Position numbers and translations under genes: made by a program. A stretch of DNA of 64,000 bases from Paraburkholderia kururiensis JCM 10599 = LMG 19447 (GTDB lineage: Bacteria; Pseudomonadota; Gammaproteobacteria; Burkholderiales; Burkholderiaceae): positions 1 through 64,000 of the forward strand of contig NZ_RJZE01000017.1 of the NCBI RefSeq assembly GCF_003986935.1. The letters run 5' to 3'. The notes beneath the pieces are model-generated. The model was not told where the DNA came from and did no database searches. It was given only the letters and a program-made list of their open reading frames with translations. Shown here piece after piece: positions 53,648 through 62,700 of the stretch. Position 1 is the first letter of the stretch, and the number at the start of each line of letters is the position of its first letter.

Positions 53648-53830
53648 TTACCGCCTGCTGTCATATCGCCACTTGCTGGCGTTAACATCAAGGAGGGCGT
53701 CATTCTCGCGTCGCCTCCGGGCGCGCTCGCTTTCCGCCTTCTCCAGTGCAGCAGCACGCACCTTCTGTGTGATGAAAAAGTCACCTTGCTTGATGGGTGA
53801 CGCTGAATACCCGCCAGTTCGTTTGAGCAT
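53648..53830 (-). CDS. Small basic protein upstream of DUF1488
   Basis: 60 aa: MLKRTGGYSASPIKQGDFFITQKVRAAALEKAESERARRRRENDALLDVNASKWRYDSRR. A highly charged helix rich in Arg, Lys and Glu. TTGGAG is 6 bp upstream of the ATG. No family recognised. The tight spacing to the DUF1488 gene suggests a joint function; the RRRR patch could contact nucleic acid. Confidence 0.55.
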   Translation of the reverse strand: MLKRTGGYSASPIKQGDFFITQKVRAAALEKAESERARRRRENDALLDVNASKWRYDSRR

Positions 53831-54751
53831 GCTAGCTCCAAGAAGCTAAAGTTAAAGGGTTCGATGACCGGCCGGTTGCGGGCGGCTGCTCGCAGTTCGA
53901 AACGCAAACAATCGCTTCGCAATGCTGATCGGGTTTGCGCTCTTGTGAGCGGATCGCGCTATAGCACCAACCGACTCATCAAATCGGTCGGATTGAACAT
54001 TCGTGGAGGAAATTTCCGGTCGCCGGATGAAGCCGGTCGAACAAGACGTGGCGAACATGGCAGGCATGACGCACGAAACGTGTGGTCGGACGTCTTTCGT
54101 CGGTAATCGTCACGGTGTTTTCTTGTCAGGACACCATATTGGCTGCAGACATCTCGCGGTGCCGATGCTGAGCCGAAGGCTCCGTACGTCGAACCCATTG
54201 AGAGTGCGCTCTTTGGATCAGCAATGCAAGCTCGATTGCAAACGCTTACCGCTACCGCCGCCGGCATGCTCTGCGAATTGCGGTGAGGTCTCGTAGCCAA
54301 TTTAATCCGTACGCTTGTCGGCGGGATGATGCGGTCCGGTCCCAGAGAGCAGTCGTTGTGCGGTCTCACCACCAGACGGGAAGGCGGGCAGGACGCCCGC
54401 TCCCCCTTTTGCGCCGCGCGAGATTTGGATTGCGCAGCAATGGCATTGAGCGCATTGTGGAGCCGACAAGTGCTACGCCTGAACACGCGGCAGGAATTCC
54501 CGCTGCACCGCGATCCATGTGCCCAAGGTCCAAGGGAGTTCTTGTCCGCCGTGACGGTTGTCCCCTTCGGTCCGCAGGGGACAAGATCGGGCGCTACTCA
54601 ACGGTGTTTGGTACGGCAAGTCCCACCACCCTGGACGAGTCCGTCGATTTCGCGATGCAATGCGGCAAAGACGTCATCGCCAGGAAGGTGCTGCCGACCG
54701 GACTCCGACACGCCGAATATCTGTCAGCCGACAGATCGAGGAGAGCAGGTC
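53831..54751. other. 0.9-kb stretch without a supportable gene
   Basis: Several frames are open on both strands but give Arg/Ser/Pro-rich, motif-free translations typical of non-coding readings. A reasonable ribosome-binding site (GAGGAGAG, 54738-54745) at its right edge belongs to the HicB-like gene. I see no IS ends or strong hairpin here. Confidence 0.4.
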
Positions 54752-55147
54752 ATGGAATATCCACTTTATGTGCGCCGCGATGGCTACACCGGCTTTCGCG
54801 CCAGCTTTCCCGATCTTCCACTCGTCGATGCCCGAGGCGATTCGTTGGGCGAACTGATGAGCAATGCGCAGGAGATGGTCGAGTTGATGTACGACCGCAG
54901 CGCACAGCTCATACCCGTACCTACCTCCAGTACATCCGAATTGCATGCACTCGACATGGACGACGGGGAAGGGATCTGGATGTTTATCGACATCAATCTG
55001 GCGCGGGTTACCTCGGAAGCTGTGGGCATTCAATTCAGCCTGCTTGAGAGTCTGTTGCAGCAAATCGATGCGGCGGCAAAGGAACGTCATATGACGCGTT
55101 CGGCGTTCATCACGCTGGCTGCAGTACATGAGCTTGAGAACCGATAG
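54752..55147 (+). CDS. HicB-like antitoxin-family protein without HicA
   Basis: 131 aa. The N-terminal partial RNase-H-like HicB fold (YPLYVRRDGYTGFRASFPDLPLVDARGDSLGELMSNAQEMVELM) is followed by a C-terminal ribbon-helix-helix-like segment (ERHMTRSAFITLAAVHEL). GAGGAGAG is 6 bp upstream. HicB normally neutralises the mRNA interferase HicA, yet no hicA-like ORF (60-90 aa, double-stranded RNA-binding fold) flanks it: upstream is gene-free, downstream is an IS3 relic. It is either an orphan regulator or the survivor of a broken pair. Confidence 0.8.
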   Translation: MEYPLYVRRDGYTGFRASFPDLPLVDARGDSLGELMSNAQEMVELMYDRSAQLIPVPTSSTSELHALDMDDGEGIWMFIDINLARVTSEAVGIQFSLLESLLQQIDAAAKERHMTRSAFITLAAVHELENR

Positions 55148-55194
55148 GGATGGCAGTCGTCACGGGGCCTGTACACCGCGGGTCTTTTTCGACG

Positions 55195-55540
55195 AGCACG
55201 TTACCGGCAATCGCACTGCGAGCACCGGCATCCTTGGGCAAGCCACGACGCGGAGGCCGCGCGAGTAAGCCCAGAGCCTGCATGAGTCGTTTAATCCGAT
55301 GATGGCCGTAGTGACAGCCTAAAGCCAGCACGTCGCGCCAAACGCGGCGAGCACCATAGATCCGGTCGCTTGCCATGACGCTTTGGCGAATCTGTTCGCC
55401 AAGAATCTGGTCATCCCGGCGACGCTTGCTCGATGGCCGCGTCAGCCACGCATAGAAGCCGCTACGCGAGACACCGAGCGCATCGCACATCAGACTCACA
55501 AGCCAGATACCCCGTGTTTCGCCATGAAGCCGAATTTCAC
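55195..55540 (-). mobile_element. IS3-family transposase OrfB relic, frameshifted and truncated
   Basis: From GTG at 55540 the frame gives VKFGFMAKH; a one-base deletion in the C-run near 55511-55514 shifts it, and after correction it continues RGIWLVSLMCDALGVSRSGFYAWLTRPSSKRRRDDQILGEQIRQSVMASDRIYGARRVWRDV, the HTH_21 N-terminal part of IS3/IS2-type OrfB. Similarity ends after GNVL near 55195, before the DDE core. OrfA and both ends are missing. Confidence 0.8.
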
Positions 55541-55680
55541 ATCGACTCCCTGACGAAGAAGGCGTCCATGAAACCGGCAGCAGCCCAAACAGAGTGGCTA
55601 AAGATAGGCATCAGCGGTTCGCTGAGCGCAGCAGAAAACGCGACTATGCAGGGTGCCCGCAAACGCGGGCACCAGTCGCC

Positions 55681-55884
55681 TTACAGCGGCTTGATATTTG
55701 CTGCCTGCAGTCCTTTTGGACCGCGTTTAGTTTCGTAGCTAACCTTCTGGTTTTCGGCCAGGGTCTTGAAACCTTCGCCGCTCACTTCCGAGAAGTGGGC
55801 GAATAGATCCTCCCCGCCTGCGTCGGGGGTAATGAACCCAAAGCCTTTGCTATCGTTAAACCACTTTACAGTACCGGTATCCAT
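55681..55884 (-). CDS. Cold-shock protein, CspA family
   Basis: 67-aa single OB-fold RNA/DNA chaperone with RNP1 KGFGFITPD and RNP2 [15 protein letters not shown] precedes the ATG. Upstream (55885-55920) the sequence is AT-rich, as usual for the long leader of csp genes, but I cannot identify a cold box. It is an intact housekeeping-type gene between IS debris and the glucan synthase. Confidence 0.95.
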   Translation of the reverse strand: MDTGTVKWFNDSKGFGFITPDAGGEDLFAHFSEVSGEGFKTLAENQKVSYETKRGPKGLQAANIKPL

Positions 55885-56281
55885 AACATTCCTTAAGAAA
55901 AATATGTGTCAGCTCCAATGGTGGAGTGTCCGAAGAGTCAAGGAGTGAGAGGACAACGAATACCGCTGACGCAGCGAGCCATTGATGAGCAGCAATCGAC
56001 TTTCTTGAGCTTCGTGTCTCACCATACGCTGATGACTGTAGTCAAGCAAGAAGAATGCGAATACGCGGTTCATCCTGTTAGCTACCGTCGCGCATGCCGT
56101 GCCGTGACGCGTATCGGTGCAGCGCATTGCACGCCACGTCCGACGCGCATCCTCGCTGGCTCGCACGGTCTGCCCCCTTTCCTGCAGGCTTGTGAAAATA
56201 GATCGCGACAGAATCGGAAAACGCGCCCAGAATGAATAACAAGGCGGTCGCTTTCGCGGTCGAAGTAATTGGAGAAGCATC
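55885..56281. other. Spacer with presumed csp leader and promoter
   Basis: No gene supported on either strand. The csp 5' leader (minus) and the promoter of the small Lys-rich gene (plus) should both lie here. A hydrophobic minus-strand frame at 56078-56332 overlaps the Lys-rich gene and is probably its shadow. Confidence 0.4.
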
Positions 56282-56422
56282 ATGGCAAAGGGGCAACAAC
56301 GCGGCAATCGCGAGGCTAAAAAGCCTAAACAACCCAAAAAAGTGCCGTCTCCCGAAACGGATGTATCCTGGACGACAGCCCGGAAAAGTTCCGCGACCAG
56401 TTCACCAATGAAAAAGAAATAG
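56282..56422 (+). CDS. 46-aa lysine-rich small protein
   Basis: MAKGQQRGNREAKKPKQPKKVPSPETDVSWTTARKSSATSSPMKKK: very basic and disordered, ending in Lys. GGAG lies 7 bp upstream of the ATG. The N-terminal MAKGQQR-N-EAKKPK pattern resembles short basic proteins annotated as hypothetical in Burkholderiaceae; their role is unknown (a nucleic-acid or ribosome contact would suit the charge). Confidence 0.6.
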   Translation: MAKGQQRGNREAKKPKQPKKVPSPETDVSWTTARKSSATSSPMKKK

Positions 56423-56720
56423 CAAGCCAACACCTGATGGCGCAGACCGGGATCTGTGCCTCCTGATCTCATCTTACGCCGGCACCGTCTGTTGCAGAGC
56501 CATACAGATTGGCCCAAGGGCCGGCTTATTTCTCTTTGCTACCGGATTTGTCGCCCGACACACGCGACTGACCGCACGCGCCGTAGAGCCGGAGTTCGTC
56601 CTACCGGCAATCCGTCCTCGCGCCCACGGAACATCGTAACGATGGTGTCCGGCACGCCTTTCAACGACATCGCGCGGGGCGTTTTGCCCTGCCCGCTCAA
56701 GTCACCTCACCACAAAAAGG
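56423..56720. other. Spacer upstream of the glucan synthase gene
   Basis: No gene supported. The frame of the following gene is open from 56640 but has no ATG before 56721. Confidence 0.4.
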
Positions 56721-59700
56721 ATGGCGTCGGTGCACACATTGCTTCAGTACGCGATACGATTTCGCTCGCGCTCGCCGCCCTGGATAGACACCGCGCCGGT
56801 GCGCGCTGAATTGTTTGGCGTAGAACGCCTCGAACAGCACGCGCAAAGCCTCGCCGCCGCGCAACCGGTGACGAAAAAGCCGCCCGCCGTATTGGCGCTG
56901 CACACACGGCTAGACGACAACGCTGCCGTCCTGCTCGCAGCTTACCGGGCGAGCGCCACAGAACTGGGCAGTGGCCGGGACGTAGAGCCTGCGGCCGAAT
57001 GGCTACTCGACAACTATCACCTGGTCGAAGAGCAGATCCGCGAGATCCGCGACGACCTCCCGTCCGGCTACTACCGTCAGTTGCCAAAACTTGCCGCGGG
57101 TCCGTTCGCCGGCTATCCGCGTGTATTCGGGCTTGCGTGGGCGTTCGTGGCCCACACCGACAGTCACTTCGACCCACAGGTGCTACGCCGTTTCATCGAC
57201 GCCTATCAACGGATTCAACCGCTGACGATCGGCGAATTGTGGGCGGTGGCGATCACGCTGCGCATCGTGCTGATCGAGAACCTGCGACGTCTAGCCGACG
57301 AGATGACCGCAGCCCGCACCGCACATGCCGATGCCGACGCGCTCACCGAGCGTCTGCTCGAATCCGGCAGCGCGCGTTCCGCACTGGAAGTGGATATCGC
57401 CGCGCGTTCATTGAGCACGCTGTCGGAACCGTTTGCAGCGCAACTCGCCAAGCGCCTGCGTGATCAGGATCCGCGCACCACGCCGGCGCTGGGCTGGCTG
57501 GAAGATCGGCTGAAATGCCAGGGCCTTTCCATCGATGAGGTCGTGCAGCACGCGCAGCAACACCAAGGCGCGGCGAACGTCACAGTGCGCAACGTGATTA
57601 CCAGCATTCGCCTGATTTCCGACATCGACTGGACGGAGCTGTTCGAGAGCATGAGCCTTGTCGACGCGCGGTTGCGTGCGGGCAGCTCGTTCGGCACGAT
57701 GGATTTTCCCACGCGTAATCTGTACCGCAGTGCGATCGAGCAACTGGCGCGCGGCTCATCCGCGAATGAACTCGACGTGACCGATCTCGCCCTGCAGGCG
57801 GCGCAAGCGGCGATTGCAGAGGCGGGCGATACAGCGCGCGCGGGACGTGCGGGGGAGCCTGGCTATCACCTGATCGCCGAGGGCCGACGTGCGCTCGAAC
57901 ACGCATTGGAATTTCGACCGCCGCCGCGTCTGCGGATGACGCGATTCAGTGCCCGTCTCGGCATTGGTGGCTACGTCGGTACGATCCTTGCAATTGCCGC
58001 GATGCTGGTGGCGCTGGCCTTGCAGGCTCTGTGGGCGCAGTGGACCTCACAGCCTCAGGGCACCGACGCGTGGATACTCGCGTCGTTTGCCGTATGCGGA
58101 TTCCTGCCCGCCACGGAGATTGCGACCGCGCTCGTCAATCGCGCGGTGACATGGTGTTCCGGCGCAATCACGTTACCCGGGCTCGAACTGACGGGGGGCG
58201 TGCCGTCATCGCTGCGTACACTGGTTGCCGTGCCGACGCTCCTGACAAGCGAGACCGAGTTGCGCGAGCAGATCGAACGTCTCGAGGTGCATCATCTCGC
58301 GGGCGCTGGCGGCGACCTGTCGTTCGCCTTGCTGGCTGACGGGCTCGATGCCGATGAGCAAGAGCTGCCCGGCGATGCGCCTCTACTCGCCGTCGCAGCC
58401 GACGCCATCGAAGAACTGAACAGCCGGCACGGACGGGGTCCCGGCGGTAGCCGTTTCCTGTTGCTGCACCGCCGTCGCGTGTACAACGCGAGCGAGAACA
58501 AATGGATGGGCTGGGAACGCAAACGCGGCAAGCTGCACGAACTCAACCGGCTGCTGCGTGGCGCGACCGACACGAACTTTGTGCCCATCGCGGGGCGCGC
58601 ACCGCAGGTGCCGTCGGGCGTGCGCTACGTCATCACACTCGATGCCGACACGCGTTTGCCGCGCGACACCGCGCTGCGCCTGATCGGCAAGATGGCACAT
58701 CCGCTGAACCGGCCGCAATTCAGTGAAATCGGGCAGCGCGTGGTTAGCGGCTACGCGATCATGCAACCCCGTGTAACACCATCGCTGCCCGTTGGCCAGG
58801 AGGGTTCGCTTTATCAGCGCGTTTTCTCTGGTCCAGGAGGAATGGACCCCTATGCAGCAGCCGTATCCGACGTCTATCAGGACCTCTTCGGCGAGGGTTC
58901 GTTTACCGGTAAAGGCATCTACGACGTCGACGCGTTCGAAGCGGCATTACGTGGCCGCGTGCCGGAAAACGCCCTGCTCAGTCACGATCTGTTCGAGGGC
59001 ATCTTTGCGCGTGCGGGCCTCGCCTCGGATGTCGAGGTAGTCGAGGAAGTGCCATCACGTTACGACGTCACGGCCAAGCGCCAGAATCGCTGGACACGCG
59101 GCGACTGGCAGTTGCTGCCGTGGATCGTTGGGCATCGAGGCCGTGCACAACCAGCAATGCCGTCCATCGGACGCTTCAAGATGCTCGACAATCTGCGCCG
59201 CTCGCTGCTCGCCCCTACGATGGTTGCTGCGTTGGCGCTGTGCTGGTTGATGCCGGTGCGCGCCGGTCTTGCGGGAATCCTGGCATTGTCAGCCGTGCTC
59301 GCGGTTCCCGCGCTCCTGCCTACACTATTCGCAATCCTGCCGCGGCGTGCCGGAATTCGCCTGCGCAATCACTTCCGCGGGCTCGCTGCCGACATGCGGC
59401 TTGCCGCGCTGCAAATCGCTTTATCGGCGGCGTTTCTCGCCGATCATGCATGGCGTATGGCCGATGCGATCGTCCGGACGCTGGTGCGCTTGTTCATCAC
59501 GCATCGCCGCCTGCTCGAATGGACGACGGCGGCGCAGTCGAAGGCCAGCCCGCGCCTCGATCTGCCCGGCTTTTATCGACAGATGACCGGCGGTATCGCG
59601 CTCGCACTCGCGTTATGCACCGGCGCGCTGGCCGTCGAGCCGACGCATTGGCCGCTCGTGCTGCTGTTTGGGTCGCTGTGGCTGGCCGCACCAATGCTTG

Positions 59701-62700
59701 CATTGTGGTCGAGCCGTTCGCCGGCGATCTCGGGGCGATTTGCGATGTCCGATGCGGATGCCCAGGGACTGCGCCTGATCGCGCGCCGCACATGGCGTTT
59801 CTTCGAGACCTTCGTTACGCCGCTGGAAAACATGCTGCCGCCGGACAATTTCCAGGAAGACCCGAAGCCAGTCATCGCGCAGCGCACGTCGCCGACCAAT
59901 CTCGGACTGTATCTGCTGTCGGCCGTCGCCGCACGCGATTTCGGTTGGGCAGGGACAACAGAGACCGTCGACCGCATCGAAGCCGCATTCGCGTCAATGC
60001 AGAAACTTCCGCGTTTCAAGGGTCATTTCTATAACTGGTACGACACGCGAGATCTGCGGGCTCTCGCGCCCGCGTATGTTTCGTCGGTCGATAGCGGCAA
60101 TCTCGCCGGGCATCTGATCGCGCTCGCCAATGCGTGCGAAGAATGGCTGCAAGCGCCACTTGCGCCGGCTGCGAGGCCCGGAATACGCGACAACCTGCAA
60201 CTCGCGCGCGAGGCCGTCGACGCGCTGCCGGCGGCAAATGCGGAGCATGGCAAACGGCTCGTCGAGATCTTTGAAGAAATCGATACGCACCTGCGTGGCC
60301 CGCAGATGCTTGACGCCTTGTCGCCGTCGCTGATCCGGCTAACGCAGAAAGCCGCGCAGACGACCCGCGCGATCATGCCGGCCGGCGGCGACGACAGTTA
60401 TGCAGATCTGATGTTCTGGATCGAATCCTTGCGTCGCAGCGTGAGTGAACACAGCCGCGATCGACGACAATCGGGCGCCGTGCCGCAGCTTCTGCCAGCA
60501 CGTCTGCGCGCTCTTGCCGACACGTCGCGCGAGATGGCGCTCGGCATGGACTTCGCGTTTCTGCTCGATCCGGACCGCAAGCTGCTGTCGATCGGCTATT
60601 CGCGGGCGGATAACAGCCTCGATGCGAACTGCTATGACCTGCTTGCCTCCGAAGCGAGGCTCGCAAGCCTGCTTGCGATCGCGAAGGCAGACGTGCCCAC
60701 GCGTCACTGGTTTCGCCTCGGCCGCGCGGCGACACCGGTCGGCAAGGGTTCTGCACTGATTTCGTGGTCGGGGTCGATGTTCGAGTATCTGATGCCGTCG
60801 CTGGTCATGCGCGCGCCGGTCGGCAGTCTGCTCGAACAGACCAGCCGTCTGGTCGTGGAACGGCAGATGTCATACGCGCGATCGCTCGACATGCCATGGG
60901 GCATCTCGGAGTCCGCGTACCAGGCCCGCGACATCGACTTGAACTATCAGTATTCGAATTTTGGCGTACCTGGACTCGGCCTGAAGCGCGGTCTCTCCGA
61001 AAACCGCGTAGTCGCACCTTACGCGACGGGCCTCGCAACCATGGTAGCCCCACGGGCCGCCCTCAAGAACTACGCGCAACTCACGAGACTTGGCGCCTTG
61101 GGCCGCTATGGCTTTTACGAGGCACTCGATTTCACCCGCGCACGACTGCCCGACGGCGAGCGCTTCGCGATCGTCCGCAGTTTCATGGCTCACCACCAGG
61201 GCATGACGATCGTCGCGATTGCCAACACCTTGCTCGATGCGAAGATGCGCGCGCGCTTTCATCGCGAGCCGATGATCCAGGCGAGCGAACTGCTGTTGCA
61301 GGAACGCATGCCGCGCGACGTCGCAGTGGCCCATCCGCGCGCCGAGGAAGTGAGCACGTCCGCAGCGGACGCTGGCACGATGTCGCCGACGGTACGTCGC
61401 GTCGCCGAAACGATGGCCGCCAACGGGCCGCCGATTACGCATTTGCTGTCCAACGGACGGTATGTTGTGATGCTCACCGCCACAGGCGCCGGTTACAGCC
61501 GCTGGCGCGAAATCGCGATCACGCGCTGGCGCGAAGACGCGACCCGCGACCATTGGGGCTCGTTTATCTTCCTGCGCGATACGCTCGGCTCACAAGTATG
61601 GTCTGCCAGCGCGCAACCGGTCGCTTCCGAACCCGAATACGGCGACGTCGTGTTCGGCGAAGATCACGCGGAATTTACCCGTCGCGACGGATCGCTAATC
61701 ACCACGGTGGACGTGCTGGTGTCCGGTGAAGCAAACGGCGAAGTGCGTCGTGTCTCGCTCGCGAACAGCGGGCGCAGCACACGCGAAATCGAACTGACCT
61801 CATACGCCGAACTCGCGTTGGCTACGCCGGCAGCCGACAACGCGCATCCCGCCTTTTCGCGGATGTTCGTGCAGACCGAGCATCTTGCCGAATTCGCGGC
61901 GCTGGTGGCAACGCGGCGTCCGCGTTCACACGACGATGCCGAGGTGTGGGCCGCGCATTTTGCCGTCGTCGAAGGCGAGATCGTTGCCGAACCGCAGTAC
62001 GAAACGGATCGGCTACGCTTTCTGGGCCGCGGGCGCAATGCGCGCTCAGCCGCATCGATCGCCGACGACCAGCCGCTCTCCAATACGACCGGTACTGTGC
62101 TCGACCCGGTCTTCTCGCTGCGCTATCGCGTGCAGGTTCCACCCGGCAAGGTCGTGCGCGTCACGTTCTGGACGGTGGTGGCCGAGTCGCGCGCACAGTT
62201 GCTCGATCTGATCGACCAGCATCACGACCGCAGCGCGTTCGACCGCGCTAAAACGCTCGCATGGACGCAAGCTCAGGTGCAATTGCGCTACCTCGATGTG
62301 GACGCAGAAGAGGCGGCGGACTTTCAGCGGCTCGCGGCGCCGCTACTGTATGCCGACGCACGCTTCAGGGCGACACCCGGGGCCATCGTGCGCGGCGCCG
62401 GTCCGCAGTCGGCCTTGTGGCCGCACGCAATTTCGGGCGATCTGCCGATCGTGCTGCTTCGCATCGGCGATATCGAAGATATCGCGCAAGTCCGGCACCT
62501 ATTGAAGGCACACGAATACTGGCGGATGAAGCGGCTGGCAGTCGATCTCGTGATCGTCAATGAACGGGCTTCGTCTTATATCCAGGAGTTGCAGGGCGCG
62601 ATCGAAACCGCGGTGCGGAGCAGCCAGTCGCGACCGCGCTTTGACGGCGAACTCGCGCAGGGTTCCGTCTATGTGTTGCGCGCCGACCTGATGAGCGTCG

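Noticed and set aside
56078-56332. A hydrophobic 84-codon minus-strand frame (membrane-like N-terminus)
   Set aside because: Overlaps the 46-aa Lys-rich gene, whose Lys codons read as Phe/Leu on the other strand; no ribosome-binding site.
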